Positions 49,886-58,824 of a stretch of DNA of 64,000 bases are shown in pieces. A program made the position numbers and the translations under genes. The DNA comes from Actinomycetota bacterium (GTDB lineage: Bacteria > Actinomycetota > Thermoleophilia > BMS3ABIN01): NCBI GenBank assembly GCA_023382335.1, contig JAMCPM010000002.1:1-64000 (forward strand), in the 5' to 3' direction. Numbering within the stretch: the stretch's first letter is position 1; each line of letters starts with the position of its first letter. Under the pieces are notes generated by a model, which saw only the letters and a program-made list of their open reading frames with translations, did no database searches and was not told the origin of the DNA.

Positions 49886-50503
49886 ATGAATCAGTTGCAT
49901 CATGATTGTCCAGAAAGAACAAACATTTTTTTTGTCAGGACTCGCGGTTTGGTGATGATCCTTACATTCATATCCTTATTTACGGTACAACTGACCACCG
50001 GTTGCGCAGGAAATCAGACTAGTAGCGACGGGTCAAGCAAAGTTAGCCAATCCACCAAGGAAGTTATTCTGACAACGGGCGCTTCTGGCAAAGAAATTGA
50101 ATGGAAGATAACCGATATCAGACGAGTCGACCATTATACGCAGATCAATCCAACGGTGGAAGTTATGAAAGCAGATACGGTTGAACTTTCAGGTGAAGCG
50201 ATGGTTTCGGATTTCATACAGTCGGTAGGCTTATTCCAAAAAGATTATTCCTTTACGTTTTTTAAATTAACGGATAAAGAGGGACACGATTTTCAGCTTC
50301 TTACAGACATTGCTACTAGCAGTCAGGATCAGGGTGAAACGCAGGAGCATTTTACGGTTCCTTTCGTTCTCGCTGATAACGGGAAGAATAACGATAATGT
50401 TACTAAATGGGGCGACCTCATAATTAAAGATCCCGATCCGGCAACCGCAAGTCTTCCGGGACATGAGGTTTCTCTTTCCGTTTTTGATAATGCCCTAAAT
50501 TAA
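49886..50503 (+). CDS. Lipoprotein of the Rhs island
   Basis: A 205-residue protein; signal segment about 23-40 (LVMILTFISLFTVQL) ending in lipobox TTGC. The start at 49886 has GGAGG upstream. The mature part shares FFKLTDKEGHDFQLLT, ADNGKNNDN, DPDPATASLPGH and VSLSVFD with the frameshifted neighbour. Two paralogues beside Rhs remnants suggest membrane-anchored immunity or a linked accessory role, but this is inference. AT-rich, like the rest of the island. Confidence 0.65.
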   Translation: MNQLHHDCPERTNIFFVRTRGLVMILTFISLFTVQLTTGCAGNQTSSDGSSKVSQSTKEVILTTGASGKEIEWKITDIRRVDHYTQINPTVEVMKADTVELSGEAMVSDFIQSVGLFQKDYSFTFFKLTDKEGHDFQLLTDIATSSQDQGETQEHFTVPFVLADNGKNNDNVTKWGDLIIKDPDPATASLPGHEVSLSVFDNALN

Positions 50504-50637
50504 GGCAGGTTTTAGCTTTCGATCTAATGGCATGGATAAGTTAAGGTAGGGTCAATTATAGAAGGTATGTTTACGCCCAATTTAATCAGTCATTTTTTGA
50601 CGCTTAATCAGTAAAATCTGTCACGACCATTTCTATA

Positions 50638-51021
50638 ATGAAATCGATTTCAATTAAGAAAAGACACCAAATTCCGTCAGGCTACTATCTCGTTTGCATC
50701 GTGGGGAAAACAACTGCGTCTCGATCACTGAAAAATATTGCAGAGTTATTGTTTTTCAGGAGTTACGGCCCGGAGTTAACCGATTTTTGGATCCTCATCT
50801 TTGATTCCATGAATTTACTTCACGTTAATAAAATTGGAGGAAATCTTGAGTTAGCAAAAATCCACCACAAGCAATTATGTTCCAACCTTCGCGACCTTCC
50901 AAGGTCAGAACTAAAGAAAATATATTTTAATGAAAATCCGGAATCTTTAGCAGAGAAATATCAGGATTTGCTCGAACTCAAATGGCTTGAATCGTGTTTG
51001 GTCACAAGTGAAAAAAAGTAG
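50638..51021 (+). CDS. Unknown protein at the end of the Rhs island
   Basis: A 127-residue soluble, basic protein (MKSISIKKRHQIPSGYYLVC ...). I do not recognise a family. AT-rich codon use ties it to the island, where small orphan genes near Rhs tips are often immunity proteins. The ATG at 50638 has no good ribosome site, so the start is uncertain. Confidence 0.45.
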   Translation: MKSISIKKRHQIPSGYYLVCIVGKTTASRSLKNIAELLFFRSYGPELTDFWILIFDSMNLLHVNKIGGNLELAKIHHKQLCSNLRDLPRSELKKIYFNENPESLAEKYQDLLELKWLESCLVTSEKK

Positions 51022-52315
<1,294 letters not shown>

Positions 52316-52329
52316 ATAAATCCGGTATC

Positions 52330-52397
52330 GGGGCGGGATGTTCCCGCCTCCGCTGAAGGCGTCTTCGACAAACGCTGCGGCGGAAACATCCCGCCCC
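52330..52397. repeat. Long inverted repeat between gap and pgk
   Basis: GGGGCGGGATGTTCCCGCC (52330-52348) pairs with 52379-52397 with a single mismatch, enclosing a 30-base loop that can itself pair in part. It starts 15 bases after the gap stop. It could be a processing or partial termination signal setting the gap/pgk ratio. Confidence 0.75.
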
Positions 52398-52429
52398 GTT
52401 AAAGTTTCACTTACAAGGGTCAGGGCCAA

Positions 52430-53611
52430 ATGAAAAAGACCATCAAGGACATAGACATCGTCGGTAAGCGCGTGTTGGTGCGCGTCGACTTCAACGTGCC
52501 GCTCGAGGACGGCAAGGTCGCCGACGACACGCGCATCCGCGCGGCGCTGGCGACGATTAATTACCTGCGCCAGGCCCCGGGCTGCCGTGTCATCCTCATC
52601 TCGCACCTGGGCCGTCCCAAGGACGGCCCTGACGACGCCTTGCGCATGGACCCTGTCGCCAAACGGCTCGGCGAGTTGCTTGGCATCGACGTCATGAAGC
52701 TCGACGACTGCGTCGGCCCCGAGGTGGAGGAGAAGCTCAAGGAGCTTCCCGTCGGCGGCGTGGCCCTGCTGGAAAACAGCCGCTTCCATCCCGAGGAGAA
52801 GAAGAACGACCCCGCCTTCGCGGCCCAGCTTGCCCGCCTGGCGGATGTCTTTGTCATGGACGCTTTCGGCGCCTCTCACCGCGCCCACGCCTCTACCGAG
52901 GGCGTCGCGCATCTGCTTCCATCGGTTGCAGGCTTCCTGGTCGAGCGCGAGCTGGAGCGGCTTTCGCTGCTTACCGGCAAGCCCTCGCATCCGTTCGTGA
53001 TCATCCTCGGCGGCGTCAAGGTTTCCGACAAGATCGGCGTCATCGACCGCTTTCTCGATCTCGCCGACTCCATCCTCATCGGCGGCGCCATGTGCTTCGG
53101 TTTCCTCAAGGCCCAGGGGATCGACGTCGCCGACTCCAAGGTCGAGGAAGAAGCCGTCGGCGTTGCCGCCGCGGCGCTCGAGAAATCGAAGACCACCAAG
53201 TGCAGGATACTGCTGCCGGTCGACCTCATCGTCGCCGATTCATTTTCCGCCGAAGCCAACACCCTGATCGTCCCCGTGGACAAGATTCCGGCGGGAATGA
53301 TGGGCCTCGACATCGGCCCGGCCACTTCGCAGCATTTTGTCGATGAGATCAATCTGGCGCACACGATCTTCTGGAACGGCCCTATGGGCGCCTTCGAGAT
53401 GGAGCCATTCTCATCCGGCACCCGCACCGTGGCCGGCGCGGTCGCCAACTCCGAGGCCCTGACGGTCACCGGCGGCGGCGACACTGTAGCCGCGCTGAAC
53501 CGCTACGGATTTGCCGATCACATCGATCATGTCTCCACCGGCGGCGGCGCCGCCATGGAATTCCTCGAAGGCAAGGAACTTCCCGGAATCGCGGTCCTGC
53601 AGGACGTCTAA
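52430..53611 (+). CDS. pgk: Phosphoglycerate kinase
   Basis: A 393-residue enzyme that makes ATP from 1,3-bisphosphoglycerate. RVDFNVPLEDGKVADDTRIR at the N-terminus, SHLGRPK, FVMDAFGASHRAHAST and the nucleotide site VTGGGDTVAALNRYG / STGGGAAMEFLEGKELPGI are intact. It follows gap across a long hairpin. Confidence 0.96.
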   Translation: MKKTIKDIDIVGKRVLVRVDFNVPLEDGKVADDTRIRAALATINYLRQAPGCRVILISHLGRPKDGPDDALRMDPVAKRLGELLGIDVMKLDDCVGPEVEEKLKELPVGGVALLENSRFHPEEKKNDPAFAAQLARLADVFVMDAFGASHRAHASTEGVAHLLPSVAGFLVERELERLSLLTGKPSHPFVIILGGVKVSDKIGVIDRFLDLADSILIGGAMCFGFLKAQGIDVADSKVEEEAVGVAAAALEKSKTTKCRILLPVDLIVADSFSAEANTLIVPVDKIPAGMMGLDIGPATSQHFVDEINLAHTIFWNGPMGAFEMEPFSSGTRTVAGAVANSEALTVTGGGDTVAALNRYGFADHIDHVSTGGGAAMEFLEGKELPGIAVLQDV

Positions 53612-53722
53612 GCCATTTTGCCCGGGCATCCAGTGCGCAGGCAGCAGTCACCGCCTGCTTCGTGTTATCATTATTAACGTGTTTTCACGCGCCTGCATCC
53701 CATCCCCAGGACGGCCTTCGTC

Positions 53723-55366
53723 GTGAGGCGCAGCATCAGACAGGATCTGATCGTTTCCGCTGCGCTGTTCGCCGCTACCATCGCTGTCCGCATCCCATAC
53801 TTTGGGCACACTCTCTATAACTGGGATTCGGTCAATTACGCCCTGAGCCTCGAGCGCTTCAGCGTCGCCGACCATCAGCCGCACGCGCCGGGATATATCC
53901 TCTATGTCGCCGCCGGCCGTATCGCTCAGGCTCTTTTCGGTAATCCCAATAGCGCCCTTATCTTCCTGAGTATTCTCGGCAGCGCCGCCGCGGTCGCCGG
54001 CATCTATCTCGCCGGACGCTCGGTATTCAATCGCGCCACCGGCATTGTGGCCGCCGTTATCCTCCTGTTCTCTCCACTCGGCTGGTTTTACGCCGACATC
54101 GCATCGCCCTACAGCTTCATGCTTCCCATCATGATCGCCTGCATATGGCTGGTCTATCAATTGCTGTTTTACAAACGCTTTCCGCTGGCGAGCGCGATCG
54201 TCCTGGGCGTCGCCGCCGGCTTCCGCCCGGATGTGCTTCTATTCCTCGGGCCGTTCTGGCTTTATGGAACTTTTTTAGTGGGACGGCGCAGGATGCTGCT
54301 GGCCTGGGCGGCCATGGCGGTCTCGGTGGTGGCCTGGCTGGTGCCGCTGATCGCCCTGTCGGGGGGCATCAGCGGCTTCAGGCAAGTGATCGACAACCAG
54401 TATTCGTCGGGGGTCCGCCCATCGTCAGTCTTCTCGAGCGGCTTCGCCGCCGCCAAGACCAACGCCAGGCGCGTTCTGCAGGCGTTGTTCTGGATGTTCG
54501 GGCCCGCCGGCGCCGGCCTGCTTTACGCGCTGCTGTTCTGGATACCGAAGCGCCTGCGCCCGGAGCGAAAATCTTCTTTGCTGATGCTGCTTCTGCTGGT
54601 GCCGGCATCGGTCTTCTTCATTTTTTTCCTGTTCGATCCGCTGGGCTACCTGTTACTTTACGTGCCGCCTCTCTTATTGCTGACTGCGCGCGGATTCACG
54701 GTCGCGTCTGAATGCATCAAGGATCGGTTGGAAAAAAGAGCGCTCGCTACAGGCCCCAAGCATGGCGGTGAGCCGACTTATGAAACCAATGGCGGCGGTC
54801 ACAGCACCAAACCGGTCTGGGTGTCGCTGGCGATCGTTCTGGCAGTTATTTCGCTTGCCAATTCATATCTATACCTGAACGGCGCCGACATTACCTGGCG
54901 CCTGCCGACTACCGGACCGCTATCGGTTGTTTTTGGCGCCTACAGCGCCGGCGGCATCCGCGACGCCGATGGCGAGCTGTATGCGGCCGTCGACGCCGTC
55001 AAACGATTCGACCCCGTTAGAACTGTCGTAGTGACGACCACGGAACCCTTCACTCCCTATATTGCCGACTGGCGGCGGCTCATGTATTACCTGCCGGACT
55101 ACGACACGATCATGTTGAGGCGTCAGGCCGGAGCCGGGTTCCTGGTTGGGTTCGAACATCAGTACGAGGATTCCGGAATGCCTTTCGTACCTCTGCCGCA
55201 CGATTCACAGCAGGTTCTGCTCCTGCAGAGACATGCGCCCCAAAATATCTATCCACCGGATATGACTCGCGTGGATGTCCCTGGCAGCGGCCTGTTCATG
55301 ACGCTGCTCGACATCCCGTCAGACGGCCGCGTGCAGTTCGACCAGGTCACCCTCATCCGTCAATAG
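53723..55366 (+). CDS. GT-C-type membrane protein (possible glycosyltransferase)
   Basis: A 547-residue protein with about ten membrane helices in the first 400 residues and an outside C-terminal part. The early loop contains NWDSVNYALSLERFSVADHQ then PHAPGYIL, resembling the acidic first loop of polyprenyl-phosphate-sugar glycosyltransferases (GT39/83 type). GTG start. No other polysaccharide genes are nearby, so donor and acceptor cannot be guessed. A large Pro/Gly-containing outside domain ends the protein. Confidence 0.65.
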   Translation: MRRSIRQDLIVSAALFAATIAVRIPYFGHTLYNWDSVNYALSLERFSVADHQPHAPGYILYVAAGRIAQALFGNPNSALIFLSILGSAAAVAGIYLAGRSVFNRATGIVAAVILLFSPLGWFYADIASPYSFMLPIMIACIWLVYQLLFYKRFPLASAIVLGVAAGFRPDVLLFLGPFWLYGTFLVGRRRMLLAWAAMAVSVVAWLVPLIALSGGISGFRQVIDNQYSSGVRPSSVFSSGFAAAKTNARRVLQALFWMFGPAGAGLLYALLFWIPKRLRPERKSSLLMLLLLVPASVFFIFFLFDPLGYLLLYVPPLLLLTARGFTVASECIKDRLEKRALATGPKHGGEPTYETNGGGHSTKPVWVSLAIVLAVISLANSYLYLNGADITWRLPTTGPLSVVFGAYSAGGIRDADGELYAAVDAVKRFDPVRTVVVTTTEPFTPYIADWRRLMYYLPDYDTIMLRRQAGAGFLVGFEHQYEDSGMPFVPLPHDSQQVLLLQRHAPQNIYPPDMTRVDVPGSGLFMTLLDIPSDGRVQFDQVTLIRQ

Positions 55367-55380
55367 CATCGAGCTTCCCT

Positions 55381-56619
55381 TCAATCGATAAACAGGCAGT
55401 CGCCCGTCATGTCGATGACGGGAACCTGTATCGCCCCGCTTCCCATTGATTCGTTAATCTGTGCCTGAGTCGCCGTGCGGTAATGGACGGTCACCCAGGC
55501 TACAAGCGGCCGTGGCGCATCTGGCGGCAGCTGCGCCTGGACCACGTCGACGAGGCTGGCCTGCGGCGGCACGCGGTGATCGGAGAGCACGCCGGCTGCC
55601 TGCCATGCTTTCACCGTCGGTTGGCCGTTGGCGGTCTTGTATATGGTGCCGTACCTGACAGCGCTGGGATCGACGGCGCCATTGGCGTCGATGCCGCCCG
55701 AATGGAAGACCGGGTTGCCCGCCCAGTCCGTCACCTCGATCTCCAGCCACATCTCCCTGATCTCGGTCACCCCGGTGGGAAGATAGTGCCCGGCGCCCTT
55801 GTTGTCGACTTTCACCTGCAGCTGCGCCGGGCCCGCGGGATCCATCCTCACCGTCGCCGCCGCCTCGAGGTTCTGCGTCGCCAGTTTCTGATGCTCTTCC
55901 GACGCCAGCTGAGTGGCGTTACCGCCGGTAAAATAATGCGTAAAGATGTTGGGGCGCAGAGGCCCGTCGTTGGCCGCCCTGCCTGGATTGGGCTCGGTGA
56001 CGCCAGGTCCCGGAGTCATATGACAGTCCTGGCACTGAACGCCCTGGGCGGCATAGCCGCTGTTCTTCCATTCCGTGAAGGTCGCCTGCACCGGCTGCTG
56101 GTTGTCGGGATTCACCTGGTCGTGGCAGAGGCCGCAGAACTCCGATCTCGTCTGCAGCGCGAAATATGCCGTCGCATGGAAAGTCGACACGGAGTCCGTG
56201 AACGGCCCGTATTTGATCTGGCTGGGCCCGTAGGCATCCGTGCTCCTCAACGTGTGGCAGAAGTCGCACTGGATGCCCTCCCTGGTTATGGCGCTGATCT
56301 GCGGCCCGGTCGTCGGCGGCACCTCGCCGGAATCAGAGCCGAAGGGCGTGTGGCAGCCGACGCAGTAGCCGGCGCTGGCGCTCTCGGTGCTGGCCTGCCC
56401 CTGCATGCCCACGAAGAAGGGGTCGGTGAGGGAGTTGTTATGCATCGATCCCTGCCACTGGGTATAGATATCATCATGGCAGGTGCCGCAGGTCGATGAA
56501 GGCGTGAATTCGGTCGTCTTGAAGGGAGCTTTTGCCATCAGCGCCGAGGTGGAGATCCCCGCGAGCAGTAGCACTGCCATGGCGGAAAATATACCCGCGG
56601 CCAGCGGCATTCGCCTCAT
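55381..56619 (-). CDS. Secreted pentaheme cytochrome c
   Basis: A 412-residue protein with an N-terminal signal/anchor helix (IFSAMAVLLLAGISTSALMA) and five CxxCH haem sites: CGTCH, CVGCH, CDFCH, CGLCH and CQDCH (all in about residues 40-205). The spacing resembles the cytochrome c554 family. The C-terminal half (about 215-400) has no haem sites and is beta-rich. It would carry electrons outside the membrane; partner enzymes are not in the window. It could serve an extracellular acceptor or a sulfur/nitrogen compound pathway. Convergent with the GT-C-type gene. Confidence 0.88.
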   Translation of the reverse strand: MRRMPLAAGIFSAMAVLLLAGISTSALMAKAPFKTTEFTPSSTCGTCHDDIYTQWQGSMHNNSLTDPFFVGMQGQASTESASAGYCVGCHTPFGSDSGEVPPTTGPQISAITREGIQCDFCHTLRSTDAYGPSQIKYGPFTDSVSTFHATAYFALQTRSEFCGLCHDQVNPDNQQPVQATFTEWKNSGYAAQGVQCQDCHMTPGPGVTEPNPGRAANDGPLRPNIFTHYFTGGNATQLASEEHQKLATQNLEAAATVRMDPAGPAQLQVKVDNKGAGHYLPTGVTEIREMWLEIEVTDWAGNPVFHSGGIDANGAVDPSAVRYGTIYKTANGQPTVKAWQAAGVLSDHRVPPQASLVDVVQAQLPPDAPRPLVAWVTVHYRTATQAQINESMGSGAIQVPVIDMTGDCLFID

Positions 56620-56740
56620 TTATTCACCCTCCGGGAATGGGATTTACCGGACAATTTCTATTTCTCCGCCGGTGGGTAAAATAAAACCAATTATCGAGCA
56701 AATACGGCGATTTCCAATGTTAAGCCTTGCCGAAAAAGGT

Positions 56741-56767
56741 TTGCCGCACACCTTTTGGGGTTATAAT
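56741..56767 (+). promoter_or_regulatory. Promoter of ncRNA 1
   Basis: A perfect TATAAT (56762-56767) with TTGCCG at 56741-56746 (15-base spacer). Transcription would begin near 56774-56775, exactly where the inverted-repeat RNA starts. The same TTGCCG stands before the second copy. Confidence 0.6.
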
Positions 56768-56774
56768 GAGTGTA

Positions 56775-56923
56775 GGTCCCAAGGAGTCCGAAAGACTTGC
56801 TGGAGATCTGGCAAAGAAGCCAAGCGGAGGAAATGCGGAGGTAAAAAGCCGCAGAGTACGGTGAAGGTTGGTGAAGCCCGGTCGGAGAAGGCAAGGAAGG
56901 AAGGTTTCTTGGGACTTTTCTTT
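56775..56923 (+). ncRNA. Putative rod-shaped non-coding RNA, copy 1 (6S-like?)
   Basis: About 149 nt. The ends close on each other: GTCCCAAG (56776-56783) with CTTGGGAC (56908-56915), followed by TTTTCTTT. An inner stem pairs CTTGC (56796-56800) with GCAAG (56891-56895), and an apical hairpin TGCGG/CCGCA (56834-56838/56849-56853) lies at the exact midpoint. This long rod with internal bubbles, starting at a promoter and ending in a T-run, recalls 6S RNA. GAGTACGGT at 56854-56862 is shared with copy 2. A leader of the downstream lipoprotein gene is an alternative. Confidence 0.55.
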
Positions 56924-57016
56924 GCCCGGTTTCAGGCCGATCGCCACCCCGTTTCAGCGCCAAATGATTTTCCTCGCAAATACCGCCTAAAACTTTTTTT
57001 CGGGGTTTTCTACCCC

Positions 57017-57045
57017 TTGCCGGCGGCCTGCCCGAGGAATAGAAT
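57017..57045 (+). promoter_or_regulatory. Promoter of ncRNA 2
   Basis: TTGCCG (57017-57022), 17 bases, TAGAAT (57040-57045). Predicted start at 57052-57053, the first base of the second inverted-repeat RNA. The -35 hexamer is identical to that proposed for copy 1. Confidence 0.65.
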
Positions 57046-57052
57046 CTATGAC

Positions 57053-57212
57053 GGTCCCAAGGAATCGGACGATGATCATTCCGGGTTACTCCGGAAGCTG
57101 CCTGGTTCGGAAACGCGGAGCTTCGCGCCCGTGGAGTACGGTATCAGCCGGGAAGTTCCTCTCGCGATGGGGAAAGTTGATCCGAAGGTTCCTTGGGACC
57201 TGATTTCGTTTT
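57053..57212 (+). ncRNA. Putative rod-shaped non-coding RNA, copy 2 (6S-like?)
   Basis: About 150-160 nt. GGTCCCAAGGAA (57053-57064) pairs perfectly with 57189-57200, continued by TCGGA (57065-57069) with TCCGA (57181-57185) after a small bulge; TGATTTCGTTTT follows. A side hairpin TTCCGG/CCGGAA (57079-57084/57091-57096) and a near-central hairpin CGCG/CGCG (57114-57117/57124-57127) fill the body. GAGTACGGT (57134-57142) sits at nearly the same distance from the 5' end as in copy 1. Shared ends, motif and promoter with a diverged middle point to a duplicated structured RNA. Confidence 0.55.
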
Positions 57213-57239
57213 AACCAAGCCCACCGCCGCCGGAGGTCC

Positions 57240-57890
57240 ATGATGCGCCACAAACCAGCGGGTTTCCTTCTGCCATCAATGGCGCTTTCACTGACATCGA
57301 TCCTGGCGTTTTCCCTCATGTTCGCCGCGGCGCTCCTGGTGCAGTCCGGCTGCGGGAGCTCTTCCTCCGATGTCACATCCGCGGGCGTTTCCAGCTCAGC
57401 CACCGAGGCTGTAACCACCCCGGCCGCCACCACGCGCACCGATATGGTTTCCACCCAGACCGTGACCGTCGAACAGCCGGCGTCTTTTGGAACCGGCAGC
57501 GCCGCGCCACAAACGGTCGGAACCTTGATTGATGGATTGCAGCTTAGTGATATCCGCTGGTCCGACCATGGCGATTATTTCCGCATCGTTTTCGAGATGA
57601 CCACCACCGACGGCAAACAGGTGACCGAGGTTCCCCATGCTAACGCCACCATGTCGGCCGACGGCAAGCAGGTCAGCGTCATTCTCGGCGGCATCCGGGG
57701 GCTCGGCAACAACGCTGATGTGACTACCGCGAATCTGAGCGTGGGAGACGCCGTCGTGGTTTCCATGCAGAGAGTCCCGTCGGGGGACGATCAGGCCCTT
57801 ATCTATAACATCAACCTCGCCAAGGCCTCTACATATACGCTCTCCGGGCTGGACTCGCCCGGCCGCATCGTCGTCGACATCACCAAATAA
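57240..57890 (+). CDS. AMIN-like domain lipoprotein
   Basis: A 216-residue protein with a signal peptide ending in the lipobox LVQSGC (Cys about 38), a Ser/Thr/Ala linker, and a C-terminal domain (about 95-216) with IRWSDHGDYFRIVFEMTT and SGLDSPGRIVVDIT, the pattern of actinobacterial AMIN-like domains that may bind envelope polymers. The ATG is preceded by CCGGAGG. It follows the second ncRNA by about 30 bases. Confidence 0.72.
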   Translation: MMRHKPAGFLLPSMALSLTSILAFSLMFAAALLVQSGCGSSSSDVTSAGVSSSATEAVTTPAATTRTDMVSTQTVTVEQPASFGTGSAAPQTVGTLIDGLQLSDIRWSDHGDYFRIVFEMTTTDGKQVTEVPHANATMSADGKQVSVILGGIRGLGNNADVTTANLSVGDAVVVSMQRVPSGDDQALIYNINLAKASTYTLSGLDSPGRIVVDITK

Positions 57891-57902
57891 ACAGGAGGAA
57901 AA

Positions 57903-58076
57903 ATGGCCGCCAACGATCTACTCACCGCCGGCAAGATAGCCACAGAGCTGGGAGTCTCTCCGGCGAAGGTAAAGAAGGCCATCCAGGAACTGGGGCTGGA
58001 GCCGGACGCCAAAAAGGGCGCCTGCAGTTACTACTCCACGGCCACGGTAAACAAGATCAAGAAACAGATCAAGTAG
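57903..58076 (+). CDS. Small helix-turn-helix protein
   Basis: A 57-residue protein (MAANDLLTAGKIATELGVSP ...) with AGGAGG five bases before the ATG. The sequence TAGKIATELGVSPAKVKKAI forms a helix-turn-helix, and SYYSTATVNKIKKQIK gives a basic end. It matches the small winged-helix proteins that read DNA as monomers or dimers. It is 12 bases downstream of the lipoprotein and 10 bases before the hydrolase, so it shares their transcript. Confidence 0.75.
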   Translation: MAANDLLTAGKIATELGVSPAKVKKAIQELGLEPDAKKGACSYYSTATVNKIKKQIK

Positions 58077-58086
58077 GAAGAAGCTC

Positions 58087-58824
58087 GTGGCGGTTAGTTT
58101 TCGCCGAAACGGGAAAATACGCTGCATGGACAACCGCAGCGCCTCGAAATCAACGGTCATGGAAGTGATGGTAGATGCCGCGACCGCGGCGCTCGAAGGC
58201 ACGCTGACCGTTCCCGAAAACGCCACCGGCGTCGTTCTCTTCGCCCACGGCAGCGGCAGCAGCCGCCACAGCCCCCGCAACCGTTTCGTGGCCGGCGAGC
58301 TCAACCAGGCCGGTCTGGCCACCCTCCTCATAGATCTTTTAACAGCTGACGAAGAGAGCGTCGACGTCTACACCGCCGAGTTCCGGTTCGACATCGGCAT
58401 GCTGGCCCAGAGGCTGGCCGGCGCCGCCGCCTGGCTTGCCGGTCAGAGAGACACTCGCGAGCTTGAGATCGGATACTTTGGTTCGAGCACCGGCGCCGGC
58501 GCCGCACTGGTGGCGGCGGCCGCGAGCCCGGAGCGCATCGGCGCCATCGTCTCCCGCGGCGGCCGGCCCGACCTGGCCGGGCGCGACGCCCTCTCACGTG
58601 TGAAAGCGCCGACCCTGCTCATCGTCGGCGGCAACGATCCCCAGGTCATCGGGATGAACCGCGACGCGCAGGCGCAGATGAAGGTCGAGAGCGAACTCAA
58701 GATAGTGCCCGGCGCCACCCATCTTTTCGAGGAGCCGGGGATGCTCGAAGAAGTCTCCCGACTGGCGGCGGATTGGTTCAGCCGCTATCTCGGCGCTTCC
58801 CGAACAAAAACAGCGCCGGAATAA
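58087..58824 (+). CDS. Dienelactone-hydrolase-type alpha/beta hydrolase
   Basis: About 245 residues (GTG at 58087; an ATG at 58126 is the alternative). VVLFAHGSGSSRHSPRNRFV forms the oxyanion region; the nucleophile elbow is GYFGSSTGAGAAL; Asp in VGGNDPQV and His in GATHLFEEP complete the triad. Relatives in this subgroup are often fused or linked to phosphoribosyltransferase-like domains; the substrate is unknown. The 3' end overlaps the convergent MFS gene by 47 bases. Confidence 0.82.
   Translation: MAVSFRRNGKIRCMDNRSASKSTVMEVMVDAATAALEGTLTVPENATGVVLFAHGSGSSRHSPRNRFVAGELNQAGLATLLIDLLTADEESVDVYTAEFRFDIGMLAQRLAGAAAWLAGQRDTRELEIGYFGSSTGAGAALVAAAASPERIGAIVSRGGRPDLAGRDALSRVKAPTLLIVGGNDPQVIGMNRDAQAQMKVESELKIVPGATHLFEEPGMLEEVSRLAADWFSRYLGASRTKTAPE

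Noticed and set aside
56483-57214. 243-codon plus-strand frame
   Set aside because: It begins inside the opposite-strand cytochrome gene and then runs over both putative ncRNAs; the translated sequence has no domain and no ribosome site.
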